Assembly: GCA_947258905.1 (NCBI GenBank)
Contig: CAMYKF010000535.1
Location: 1 to 11,885, forward strand
Direction: 5' to 3'
Source of the DNA: an uncultured Pirellulaceae bacterium
GTDB taxonomy: Bacteria > Planctomycetota > Planctomycetia > Pirellulales > Pirellulaceae
Length of the DNA stretch: 11,885 bases
The number at the start of each line of letters is the position of its first letter. Positions within the stretch are counted from its first letter, which is position 1. This document shows positions 1-7,769 of this stretch, piece after piece. The notes beneath the pieces are model-generated. The model did no database searches and was not told the origin of the DNA. It was given only the letters and a program-made list of their open reading frames with translations. Made by a program: the position numbers and the translations under genes.

Positions 1-1345
1 TTTTCAAGCTGATCCCCAGTTGATTTGCCGCAGCTGTTTTGTTGCCATTGTGCTGATCGAGCGTTGAGTGAATTGCCCGCATTTCAATCTCGCGCAACGA
101 CTGGCCTGCCTTGAAAGAAACGCTGACGGGACTGGTGGCTGAACCGAATTGGCTGGGAAGCTCTTTTGAAGTGATTGGCAGTTGGTCGCACAAGATCGAG
201 GCTCGTTCGACGACATTCGCCAGTTCGCGAATATTTCCTGGCCAAGGATAGGACAGCAAGCGTTTGATGGCCATTGAATCAAAGGAGGCCTCAACGGAAG
301 TGGCTTCCGATCGATGGCGGGACAAGAGATGAGTCGCTAATTTGGCGATATCTTCCAAGCGGTCTCTCAGCGGTGGTAACTGGATTTCGAAAGTGTTGAT
401 GCGGTACAACAAATCTTGTCGAAAATTGTCTTCGGATACCATTCTGGCCAGATCGCGATGTGTGGCGCAGACGATTCGGACATCAACCTCAAATTCATCA
501 TTATCCCCGACGCGTCGGATCTCTCCGCTTTCGAGAACTCGCAACAGTTTTGATTGCGTCGGTTTGGGAAGTTCGCCGATTTCGTCGAGAAAGAGTGTAC
601 CTCCATTGGCAACTTCAAATAACCCTTGCCGATGATCTTCGGCTCCCGTGAACGCTCCCTTTCGATGGCCGAACAACTCGCTTTCGATCAGGTTTTCGGG
701 TAGTGCGCCACAATTCAGGGCCACAAAGGGCTTGTTGGCGCGATGACTTTTTTCGTGGACGGCCCGGGCAGCCAGTTCTTTTCCAGTTCCCGTTTCGCCA
801 AGAATCAAGACGGTGGAATCGGTGGGAGCGACTTTTTCGATTAAGGCTTTGACGCGTTGCATCGAACGGTGATTGCCGATCATCGTGGGTTTGCCTTCGA
901 CCCGATGCAGCCGGTGTTTGAGTGCACAAATCTGGTTGTTGAGTTCTCGCTGGACTGCCACCCGTTCCAGCAGCGAACGCAGTTCCATCAGTTTGCAGGG
1001 TTTTTGCAGATAATCAAACGCACCCAATCGAAGCGCCGAGATGGCGGTCTCCGTTGAGCCTTTGCCCGTCAAGACGATGGCTTCCGTTGTTGGTGAAGAC
1101 ACTTTGGTCTTTTCGATGACACCAATTCCGTTCAGGCCGGGCATATCGAGATCGACAATGACACAGTCGTAGGTATTCTTTTCAAGAGCGGCGACGGCGG
1201 TCAACCCGTCTGGGCAAACCGTTACCGTGTGACCCATCCGCGGAAGTTCGGCGGCGATGAGTTCCTGCAAATGCGTCTCGTCGTCGGCAAACAATACTTT
1301 GAGTGATTTCGTCTTAGGCTGCTTTTGCAGTTTCGTGTTGTTCAT
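1..1345 (-). CDS. NtrC-family sigma-54-dependent response regulator (C-terminus cut by window edge)
   Basis: Cytoplasmic transcription activator, probably phosphorylated by the kinase encoded just upstream. I translated 448 residues from ATG 1345 to the window edge. Residues 15-130 form a receiver domain with the acidic pair D21-D22, phosphoacceptor D65 (VDLDMPG), a conserved Thr in VLTGKGS and the Lys in LQKPCK. Next comes an AAA+ sigma-54 interaction domain with Walker A GETGTGKE, the sigma-54 contact loop GAFTGA, Walker B in GGTLFLDEIGE, the R-finger-like stretch FRQDLLYR and the YPWPGNIREL motif. A Fis-type helix-turn-helix begins near the edge (NKTAAANQLGIS) and is cut. All motifs needed to drive sigma-54 polymerase are intact. 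The start lies inside the kinase gene (32-nt overlap), which suggests translational coupling; a weak GGTGA lies close before the ATG. Target genes are unknown. The family call is very secure. Confidence 0.96.
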   Translation of the reverse strand, partial: MNNTKLQKQPKTKSLKVLFADDETHLQELIAAELPRMGHTVTVCPDGLTAVAALEKNTYDCVIVDLDMPGLNGIGVIEKTKVSSPTTEAIVLTGKGSTETAISALRLGAFDYLQKPCKLMELRSLLERVAVQRELNNQICALKHRLHRVEGKPTMIGNHRSMQRVKALIEKVAPTDSTVLILGETGTGKELAARAVHEKSHRANKPFVALNCGALPENLIESELFGHRKGAFTGAEDHRQGLFEVANGGTLFLDEIGELPKPTQSKLLRVLESGEIRRVGDNDEFEVDVRIVCATHRDLARMVSEDNFRQDLLYRINTFEIQLPPLRDRLEDIAKLATHLLSRHRSEATSVEASFDSMAIKRLLSYPWPGNIRELANVVERASILCDQLPITSKELPSQFGSATSPVSVSFKAGQSLREIEMRAIHSTLDQHNGNKTAAANQLGISLK

Positions 1346-2933
1346 TTTTCACCAAAGGCAAACTTACAGTAAACGAAGAACCGCGACCCGGACCGTCACT
1401 TTGTGGGACAATTCGGCCGCCATGATCTTCAATGATTTGGTAGGTAATCGACAAACCGAGCCCCGTTCCCTGTTCGTCACGGCGTCTCGTGAAGAACGGT
1501 TCAAACAAATGCTGGATGACTTCTTCCGTCATGCCGCAACCGTTGTCCACGATTGAGAGGACAGCGTTGTCAGCTTGTTTTTCCAGTTTGATCCGAACGT
1601 CGCCACCGGGAGCAACACAGCTCAAGGCGTTCGTGATCAAGTTTAAAGTCACTTGCTTCATCTCTTGTGCATTGACGGTCGCCCGGATGGATACGTCGCC
1701 ATCGAAATGGATATTTCGATCTCGATATTTGCTCAACGGACTGACCATCTCGATCACCGACTCGATGATTTCGTAGAGGTTAGTCGGGACTTTTTTGACA
1801 TCTCCCATGCGCGAGAAATCCAATAGCCCCGAAGTGATGCCCTTGCAACGAAACGCTTCTTCCTGGATTCGCTGCAGGTACTTTTTCATATCATCAATCT
1901 CGGCTTGACGCTGCTCAACCGTAAGGGAGGTTTGCGGATTCAAGATGTCCTGGATTCTTGATTCAAGTGACTCGGCTGACCAGGCGATGGTGGCCAACGG
2001 GTTGTTAATTTCATGAGCCACACCGGCGGCCAGAAAACCGACACTGGCCATTTTCTCACTGCGAACCACTTCTTTGGTTCGTTGCTTTACCTGGCGGTTC
2101 AGGTCGGATTTGATTTCCTGAAAGTTGCTCGTCATCGCGTTGAGGGCGTCACCAAGCTCAGCCACTTCGTCATTCGTTTTCAGTCGGATGCGATAATTAA
2201 AATCGCCTCGGGCCACACGTCGCGAGCCTTCGACAAGCGTATCGAGCGGCCGAAAAATTCGTTTGTTGAACCGTTGGTACAGGACAAAAATCATCATAAA
2301 AGCGCCGACACTTGCCAGTGCAGTAAGCACCATCCAGGAGTTATAGTCTCGACGCGCTTTGCTCGCGAATGCGTTCATTCTGTTGTTCATCAAACCGGGC
2401 AACTGACTGGTGCCTTCTTGAAGTTTTTCCAACTCGTCCTTGATTTCTCCGATACTTCGATTTGACGGCGTGAGAACCCAGTCCCGTTCATTTACGATTT
2501 GCTCAATCTTTTTCAAAGACAACTCGAAATTCGAGGCGAATTCGCGTTCCTTCTGGTTACCTCCCAGTAGCTCGCCGCTGAAATTCACATTTTCAAGCCG
2601 AGTTTGATAATCTTTGAGCGCGTTTTTGGCAGCTTGGAGTTTATTCAGGAAACTGATGGGTGCGATCAAATGATCTTCAAGCATGGCGGGTTGATAGACA
2701 CCTACTTTTTTTTCATAAGTCGTCTGTTGCCAGAACGCCGACCGCAGGTCGGATACTTTTTGGCTCAGATTGGCTGCCAAGGGGAGTTCGGTTGCCCGAT
2801 TTCGAATACTCTTGGTCAGCCTGCGAAACTTAAGCGAACCATGAATGCTGGCCGCAGACAGAACCGTGACAATGACAACCAGCGTTGTCACGCCAAAGTA
2901 CATCTGCGAACGGATTCTTCCTCGAGCCAGCAT
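1314..2933 (-). CDS. Membrane-bound sensor histidine kinase (NtrB/ZraS-like output)
   Basis: Inner-membrane sensor kinase of 539 residues, the presumed partner of the sigma-54 regulator that follows. TM1 is at about residues 14-33. An extracytoplasmic, mostly helical sensor region of about 165 residues follows and has no domain I recognise; it could be a four-helix-bundle type. TM2 is at about 200-220 and HAMP at about 222-274, followed by a short coiled coil. The HisKA H-box is GVAHEINNPLATI with phosphoacceptor H307. The HATPase_c domain (about 420-528) shows the N-box NLITNAL, G1 box DNGCGM, F-box FEPFFTRR and G2 box GTGLGL, so catalysis should be intact. ATG 2933 is well supported by a strong Shine-Dalgarno sequence. 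The H-box and partner type resemble kinases that activate NtrC-type regulators. The stimulus cannot be read from the sequence. Confidence 0.96.
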   Translation of the reverse strand: MLARGRIRSQMYFGVTTLVVIVTVLSAASIHGSLKFRRLTKSIRNRATELPLAANLSQKVSDLRSAFWQQTTYEKKVGVYQPAMLEDHLIAPISFLNKLQAAKNALKDYQTRLENVNFSGELLGGNQKEREFASNFELSLKKIEQIVNERDWVLTPSNRSIGEIKDELEKLQEGTSQLPGLMNNRMNAFASKARRDYNSWMVLTALASVGAFMMIFVLYQRFNKRIFRPLDTLVEGSRRVARGDFNYRIRLKTNDEVAELGDALNAMTSNFQEIKSDLNRQVKQRTKEVVRSEKMASVGFLAAGVAHEINNPLATIAWSAESLESRIQDILNPQTSLTVEQRQAEIDDMKKYLQRIQEEAFRCKGITSGLLDFSRMGDVKKVPTNLYEIIESVIEMVSPLSKYRDRNIHFDGDVSIRATVNAQEMKQVTLNLITNALSCVAPGGDVRIKLEKQADNAVLSIVDNGCGMTEEVIQHLFEPFFTRRRDEQGTGLGLSITYQIIEDHGGRIVPQSDGPGRGSSFTVSLPLVKNEQHETAKAA

Positions 2934-2937
2934 GCAA

Positions 2938-2943
2938 CCTCCT
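2938..2943 (-). promoter_or_regulatory. Strong Shine-Dalgarno sequence of the histidine kinase gene
   Basis: Read on the minus strand, AGGAGG sits 4 nt before ATG 2933 and fixes that start. It is the only strong SD in the window. The phosphatase, mlaF, mlaD and transsulfuration genes show none, and a few others show only weak matches, so the kinase may be translated unusually well or independently of its upstream neighbour. Confidence 0.8.
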
Positions 2944-3006
2944 TGTCGCGGTTACGAATTCGATTAAGTCCAGCATTACGCGATGAAACGGTTTTGGTTC
3001 GCCCCA

Positions 3007-3022
3007 TTTCAAAAGCTTGAAA
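3007..3022. repeat. Short inverted repeat upstream of the kinase gene (possible operator)
   Basis: TTTCAA and TTGAAA form perfect 6-nt arms around AAGC, 74 nt before the kinase ATG and within the 189-nt gap after the permease gene. No T-run follows in the direction of transcription, so it does not look like an intrinsic terminator. An operator role is only a guess; a repeat this short can occur by chance in an A/T-rich gap. Confidence 0.3.
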
Positions 3023-3122
3023 AATTTACAAGGTTGGCAAGTCGGGGGCAACGCCAATTAAAACCGCGAAAACGATGCAAAAAAGTGGTTGCTGGCATGA
3101 CATTCGGCGGCCAAAAAGAAAT

Positions 3123-4310
3123 TCAGTGTCTTTCGATCTTGCGAATTAACCAGATTCCAATAACGAACATGACAACATTGCCAATCCAAACCGAATACGG
3201 CGGGAATGCTCCAGATTTGGCCTTGTTGACACCAAACATTAACAACGGGTAATAGGCGATAAGAATCGGAACGAAACACACCGCGAATACTGACCAAAAA
3301 TCGAATCTTTGAAAACGAATCGACACCGCAACGCCAACCATCACGAAGCAAAGACAGCTGAATCCGTTCGCCCATCGTCGCCAAGGTTCCGTTTGGATGC
3401 GGTGTTTGCGCTCAATTTCCTTTCGCAACGTTTTCGCCTTTGAAAGCCAGACTGGATGCGAAAGTCCAATCATATTGCCTCCCAGCAATTGGGTTGCCGC
3501 GCGAACCGCCAGTTCACGACGCGTGTTGGCGATTCTCAGGTCCTGCAGGACGGATTCGTTTGCCATTCTACGAAGTGGCAGATTGGAAGGACTGGTTCCA
3601 TCGGCTCCACGCCTTTTCGTAACATCGTGCAGCGGAACCTGAACAAAGTCGTGATCGAAAGTGATCATGATCTCCTCGCCGTATTCAATCCGGCCGTTTT
3701 GCAGTTCAAAGACCAGCTTGTTCTCAACCGGATCAACGCTGATTCTCGCCATTTCGGCATGAACTCGCAATCGATCCGCTGGCGTTACGGAACTGCGTTC
3801 AATGTGCGGATGAATCAAGTTCTCACCTTGAACATCATCGACGACGATCGTCATGTTGCCTTTGCTAAACGAGCCTTGTGCGTTCAGTACGGAGTAAATG
3901 GTTTTGGCAGACGACTGGAGGACGACACGATAAATCCCAACCCGACCCCAGGCGACCGAAATATCGTTCATGTAAACCGTGACCAGGCTCAGCAAAACAG
4001 CCAGAAACAAACCGGGCCAGATGATGACCGACGGCGAAATGCCCATGGATTTTATGGCGACAATTTCGTTGGTTGCCGACATCCGCCCATACACAATACA
4101 AGTTGCAAACAGAATCGTTCCCGGAATCGCAAAGCTGAGCGCTGTGGGAATCGTAAACGGAATAAGCTCAAGAATTGTCTCGGGAGTCAAATTTTCGCGC
4201 ATCGCTTCCTGAATCAAGAACACCATCACCATCATCACGGTCATCACGGTCAGCGTGACAGTGAATGTCTTCAACAACTCCCAGACGACGTATCTCGTAA
4301 TTCGACTCAT
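3123..4310 (-). CDS. LptF/LptG (YjgP/YjgQ) family permease
   Basis: Probable transmembrane subunit of the LptB2FG-type exporter, which extracts lipopolysaccharide or a related lipid from the inner membrane for transport to the outer membrane. From ATG 4310 it has 395 residues, slightly longer than the usual 350-370. Three N-terminal TM helices (about 18-36, 53-74, 94-114) are followed by a beta-rich periplasmic domain (about 115-312) and three C-terminal TM helices (about 314-332, 338-360, 372-390). The segment after TM2, ATNEIVAIKSMGIS, matches the conserved cytoplasmic coupling loop of the family. A GTG start at 4388 would add 26 residues and has a GGGAG sequence about 10 nt upstream. I prefer ATG 4310 because MSRITRYVVWELLKTF resembles the usual family N-terminus. 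It follows the phosphatase gene by 140 nt on the same strand and may share its transcript. LptF cannot be told from LptG here. Confidence 0.9.
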   Translation of the reverse strand: MSRITRYVVWELLKTFTVTLTVMTVMMVMVFLIQEAMRENLTPETILELIPFTIPTALSFAIPGTILFATCIVYGRMSATNEIVAIKSMGISPSVIIWPGLFLAVLLSLVTVYMNDISVAWGRVGIYRVVLQSSAKTIYSVLNAQGSFSKGNMTIVVDDVQGENLIHPHIERSSVTPADRLRVHAEMARISVDPVENKLVFELQNGRIEYGEEIMITFDHDFVQVPLHDVTKRRGADGTSPSNLPLRRMANESVLQDLRIANTRRELAVRAATQLLGGNMIGLSHPVWLSKAKTLRKEIERKHRIQTEPWRRWANGFSCLCFVMVGVAVSIRFQRFDFWSVFAVCFVPILIAYYPLLMFGVNKAKSGAFPPYSVWIGNVVMFVIGIWLIRKIERH

Positions 4311-4450
4311 GCGGGAACTTAACAACCACTCCAAAATCCGCAAACCACAATTGCAAAGTGATAGCGGTTTTGAATCCCCTGCGTTCACGCAACGCCAGCT
4401 CCCAACCTATACCCTGAAGCGCCGCAACTTCCCATTGATGCGATGGAATC

Positions 4451-5749
4451 TTAAAGCTCGATAGATGAATCGCTCGCCGAATTCTGGTTGCGAAGTTGGT
4501 CCATCAAAAAGCTGATGCTGCGACCGTAGGAACTAATGGCAATCGGCAATTCGCCTTTTTCGGCGGCTTCTTCGGCTTCGCTCACAAGCGCATTCAGCTT
4601 GCTCCAGTCAACTTTCCACTCCTGTTCTTTCGCGCCCTCTTGAAGTTGGTTAATAACCGCAGCCAATTGTCTGGTAACTTGTACCCCATCGCCGCAATTG
4701 GTTCGGGAATATGGAGCTTTTCCAAAAGCGCGCCCGGCAGTCACTTCCTGTCCAGCCGTGGCTTTCATGATAATTAACGACAGAATCCAAATCAGACTAG
4801 CCAGAGCGATGATCCCCGGAATAAGCCCAATGACCCATCCCGAGGAATAAGTAAACAATGCCGTCGCCAAAGATGCGCCGATCAAGGTGGCCCATGCGAA
4901 CGGGTGAATTCCGAACCTTTTTGAACTGGCATTGATCTTGATTGGATTTGCCGTCGCATTGGTTGCCATTTCGGGATGAGCCACTTCAACGATGATCAAC
5001 GTAGAGTTGTCGGGACCGCCACGCAGGTTGGCAAGATCCACCAGCACGCGAGTTGCTTCTTTTGGCGGTAGGTTTGCCAGGATCGCACCAATTTCGGCGT
5101 CTTCAACCATGCCTGTCAAACCATCGCTGCACAACATGAACATGTCTCCCACCTGGAGCGGGAACGGGCCTTCCAAATCGACTTTGCAATCAGGATACGG
5201 ACCCAAAGACCGGGTAATCACGTTTTTTGGGATCTTCCCCACCGCCGCCTCGGAATTTGAAAGTTGACCCGAGGCCCTCATTTCCCACACCAGGCTATGG
5301 TCGAACGTGAGCTGTTCCAGCGTGTTTTGGCGGAGTCTGTAGACGCGACTGTCGCCCACATGAGCGACGACAGCGCCTTGCGGCAACAAGGAAACTACAC
5401 TGCAAGTCGTGCCCATATTGTGAAAATCTTCGTTGGCCTGACCTCGCCGGTTAATTTCAGTATTTGCGGCAATCACCGATTTCTTTAATGCCTCCGGAGC
5501 CGACACGTCATTGATGCGCGCGTAGATATGCGGAATATGGTCGACTGCAATTTTGCTAGCTAATTCACCGGCGGCATGAGCTCCCATGCCGTCGGCGACC
5601 ATAAACAGGTGTCCCAGCTCTTCCCATCGCCGCATGTTGCTGGCGAGATCGACACAGTAGTTGTCCTGATTGGTGGCCCGGCGCATGCCAAGATCGGAGA
5701 TACAGGAAACCTCCAGATATTGATCCCAGTTGACTGCCGAATTGGACAT
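4451..5749 (-). CDS. PP2C-type Ser/Thr protein phosphatase, membrane-anchored, with helical tail
   Basis: Metal-dependent protein phosphatase of 432 residues, expected to reverse Ser/Thr kinase signalling. The catalytic domain spans about residues 12-257 and carries the family motifs in order: RRATNQD (D29), MVADGMGAHAAGE (D53, G54), MGTT, AHVGDSRVYR, DHSLV, ITRSLG, CSDGL (D209) and GGPDNST (D247). The metal-binding acidic residues are all present, so it should be active. Two hydrophobic segments at about 284-301 and 304-328 form a hairpin that would anchor the catalytic domain on the cytoplasmic face. Residues about 378-420 form two amphipathic helices with a TPR- or MIT-like look (LVSEAEEAAEKGELPIAI). 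No kinase gene is visible in the window. I see no clear Shine-Dalgarno before ATG 5749. The domain call is secure; the role of the tail is inference. Confidence 0.95.
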   Translation of the reverse strand: MSNSAVNWDQYLEVSCISDLGMRRATNQDNYCVDLASNMRRWEELGHLFMVADGMGAHAAGELASKIAVDHIPHIYARINDVSAPEALKKSVIAANTEINRRGQANEDFHNMGTTCSVVSLLPQGAVVAHVGDSRVYRLRQNTLEQLTFDHSLVWEMRASGQLSNSEAAVGKIPKNVITRSLGPYPDCKVDLEGPFPLQVGDMFMLCSDGLTGMVEDAEIGAILANLPPKEATRVLVDLANLRGGPDNSTLIIVEVAHPEMATNATANPIKINASSKRFGIHPFAWATLIGASLATALFTYSSGWVIGLIPGIIALASLIWILSLIIMKATAGQEVTAGRAFGKAPYSRTNCGDGVQVTRQLAAVINQLQEGAKEQEWKVDWSKLNALVSEAEEAAEKGELPIAISSYGRSISFLMDQLRNQNSASDSSIEL

Positions 5750-6052
5750 GGTTGTGTGCTATCGTGACCGGTACACCGCGATAAACCCGCAGTGCCACGA
5801 TTTATGGTAATTACGCAACGATTCGAAGCTCGAAATTTTGATCGGGGCGCACGAACCTGCCGGGCTCGCGTGGCCCCGTCCGGCGCTGCCTTCGGGGAAG
5901 TTGGCTATTGTATCGCATCACCTGCTGGCAGCGATAGCAGCCACAGCAAAACGGCCAATTAGCCCGGCATCGGTATGTATTCGATTCGCTCCGGCCACTA
6001 TAGTTGCCGCCCGTTTCCAGGAAAGCCTCTAGTCTGACGGTGGAAGTCCGAA
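5750..6052. other. Divergent intergenic region
   Basis: This 303-nt stretch separates the minus-strand phosphatase gene from the plus-strand lipoprotein gene and must contain upstream control sequences for both. A small inverted repeat (TTCGA-AGC-TCGAA, 5822-5834) lies 73-85 nt before the phosphatase start. A TATAGT at 5999-6004 could be a -10 element for the lipoprotein gene, but no convincing -35 accompanies it. G+C content rises across the region. I see no RNA gene or coding sequence; short ORFs here look like noise. Confidence 0.6.
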
Positions 6053-6574
6053 TTGCCCAAATACCATCTGGCCAGTTATTTGTTGTTGGCGATGACGCTA
6101 TTGACGCTGTTGCAAACCGGTTGCGTGCAGCGCCGCATTCTGGTGCGCAGCAATCCGGAAGGTGCTCTGGTCACCATCGACCGCCAGCCGGTAGGGCACA
6201 CGCCGGTCGCCGTGCCCTTTACCTATTACGGGACACGCGAAATTCACGTCGAAAAGGACGGCTTCCAGACCCAGCGGATCAAGCACCGTTTCAAGGCGCC
6301 GTGGTACCAGATCCCGCCGCTGGATTTCATTACCGACAATTTCTGGCCGCGTGAAATTCGTGACGACCGCATGGTCGATTTTCAACTGACGCCGCTGACG
6401 ACGGTCGATGAGAATTTCCTGCTGGACCGGGCCAACCAGCTGCGTGGCAATTCGTCGCGAGGCACGATCGCCCTGCCGCTGGCGCATCAACGGCCCGATG
6501 AAACGCCGATTGACACCGGTCCTCAACAGACGGCCATCCTACCGCGGGGCATACTGAACCGGCAGTCGCGGTAG
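6053..6574 (+). CDS. PEGA-domain lipoprotein
   Basis: Predicted exported lipoprotein of 173 residues and unknown function. A signal peptide (residues 1-23) ends in LLQTGC, giving a lipidation site at C24; the -3 position is Gln, with Leu at -4, so the lipobox is not ideal. Residues about 28-75 form a PEGA-type domain (SNPEGALVTIDRQPVGHTPV, then a YYGTREIHVEKDGF stretch), a small beta fold found in surface and S-layer-linked proteins. A Trp/Pro-rich segment follows (APWYQIPPLDF, NFWPREIRDDR) that I recall from planctomycete lipoproteins. The start is TTG 6053, with GGAAG 6 nt upstream; an in-frame stop at 6035 rules out much extension. It is the only plus-strand gene, and its last 36 nt overlap the end of mlaD on the other strand. 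An envelope role alongside the Mla transporter is possible but not shown. Confidence 0.88.
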   Translation: MPKYHLASYLLLAMTLLTLLQTGCVQRRILVRSNPEGALVTIDRQPVGHTPVAVPFTYYGTREIHVEKDGFQTQRIKHRFKAPWYQIPPLDFITDNFWPREIRDDRMVDFQLTPLTTVDENFLLDRANQLRGNSSRGTIALPLAHQRPDETPIDTGPQQTAILPRGILNRQSR

Positions 6575-7738
6575 TTCAATGATGTTGCCTTTGGGCATGC
6601 CAAAGGCCGGAGTGCGATCAAAGGCTCTGCGAATTCCCACTACCTGACTGGGGTCCCGGGCGATGCCGTCCACGGCAAAGCGAATGTCGTTCATCAGCGG
6701 CCGCAGCTGGATACTGATGTCGCGGGCATTGCGAATGGTTTCATTGAGGTTGTCGTACAACTCCGGATCATTCATCAGCCGTCCCAGCGTTCCCTGATTG
6801 TTGCCCAGTCCCTCGGCAAACGAACCGATATCGGTAACCAGTGAATCGATGCGTTGCAGGCTGTTGTTGAGATTGTAGATCAGGTCCGGGCCTTCGTTGC
6901 CAAGAGCTGCTGTGAATTCGCTCAGATTGCTGAGGTTCTCGTCGGCCCGCACGGCGACGGTGTTGAATCCGTTGATGGTCTCCTGGGCATCGACGACCGC
7001 CACGTTAATTTCGTCGAGCAGTTGCGGCAAGGACTCGATGGAAACGCGGATGTTCTCACGCGTGGCCGGATCTCCCACCACTTCGTTGACATTGATCATG
7101 AACTCGTTGAAGTTGTCGATGGCCGTTTCCGCCTTGAGCGACAGCTGTTTGGCGTTGGCCAGAAACTCCTTGAGGTCGCTGGTTTCGTCATCCAGGGCCT
7201 GCTGCACGGAACTGGTCAACGCAGAAATCTGGGCACCGGTCTCGGCTACAGTATCGCCGGCCTGCTGGATGGAAACCAGCGTGTCACTCACCTGCCGCTC
7301 CAGGTTGAGCGCAGCGTCAATCAGGTCCAGTGGATCACGTTCTACCGATACGTTATCGACCGCCAGGGTCATGCGGTCGGTCAGTGACCGACCGCGATCG
7401 GGCGTGGGACTGGACAGCACGTCAAGCACGGCGTCACCCAGAAACGACGCCGTACCGATTCGGACTACTTCGTTCTCGTAAATCGATTCATCAGTTCTGA
7501 TCTTCAGGGTCAGTCGCACGGTGCGATCGCGGTTTTCCACCGAGGATACGCGTCCGATGAGGATGCCGTTCTTGCGCACCGGCGTGTTGACCGTCACATT
7601 GGGTGCTGTCGGCGCATCCACAAACACGGTGTATTGCGATTGCCAGCCCTCGCCGAACAGGAACACCAGAATGGCCAGGATTAGCGCAGCACAAATCACG
7701 ACTATGCCGACTCGCCAGGCTAGTTGCGTTTCATTCAT
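6539..7738 (-). CDS. mlaD: MlaD-like MCE-domain lipid-binding protein with long helical C-terminus
   Basis: Substrate-binding subunit of an Mla-type phospholipid ABC transporter, anchored in the inner membrane and facing the periplasm. Of 399 residues, TM helix 9-29 is followed by one MCE domain (about 33-110; note APNVTVNTPVRKNGILIGRV and GTASFLGDAVLDVL). About 270 residues of predicted helix come next, with repeated Asn/Asp/Ser-rich heptad-like spacing, including NNQGTLGRLMNDPELYDNL, a motif often seen in long MCE proteins. The C-terminus is Pro-rich. E. coli MlaD is only about 180 residues, so this is a long form that may build a helical needle or tunnel above a hexameric MCE ring. It is the last gene of the mlaE-F-D operon, 31 nt after mlaF, and its 3' end overlaps the lipoprotein gene. 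The family is secure; transport direction and lipid are not known. Confidence 0.93.
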   Translation of the reverse strand: MNETQLAWRVGIVVICAALILAILVFLFGEGWQSQYTVFVDAPTAPNVTVNTPVRKNGILIGRVSSVENRDRTVRLTLKIRTDESIYENEVVRIGTASFLGDAVLDVLSSPTPDRGRSLTDRMTLAVDNVSVERDPLDLIDAALNLERQVSDTLVSIQQAGDTVAETGAQISALTSSVQQALDDETSDLKEFLANAKQLSLKAETAIDNFNEFMINVNEVVGDPATRENIRVSIESLPQLLDEINVAVVDAQETINGFNTVAVRADENLSNLSEFTAALGNEGPDLIYNLNNSLQRIDSLVTDIGSFAEGLGNNQGTLGRLMNDPELYDNLNETIRNARDISIQLRPLMNDIRFAVDGIARDPSQVVGIRRAFDRTPAFGMPKGNIIELPRLPVQYAPR

Positions 7739-7769
7739 TGTGCTGTGCTACTGCTGGTCCACGCAGCGA

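Noticed and set aside
3035..3050. Sigma-54-like -24/-12 element (TGGCAAG with GGGCA at the right spacing) on the plus strand.
   Set aside because: It points away from the kinase and into the permease gene antisense, and it lacks the TT before the -12 GC.
4216..4262. Repeat-like CATCAC/CATCATCACGG stretch on the plus strand.
   Set aside because: It is the reverse complement of Val/Thr/Met codons in the first TM helix of the permease, so it is explained by coding.
3456..4322. Long plus-strand open frame of 288 codons antisense to the permease gene.
   Set aside because: It gives a composition with no domain and a His run, while the minus-strand frame gives a complete six-TM LptF/LptG protein. 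It is a shadow.
5791..5797. TGGCAC on the minus strand upstream of the phosphatase, like a -24 element.
   Set aside because: There is no GC dinucleotide at the -12 spacing, so it fails as a sigma-54 promoter.
5872..5900. Possible terminator-like hairpin CCCCG...CGGGG between the phosphatase and lipoprotein genes.
   Set aside because: Only 5 pairs with a long loop, no T-run, and no gene ends here to terminate.
6854..7481. Two long plus-strand frames (177 and 194 codons) within mlaD.
   Set aside because: Antisense shadows produced by the G+C-rich coding of mlaD; the Ser-rich products lack domains.
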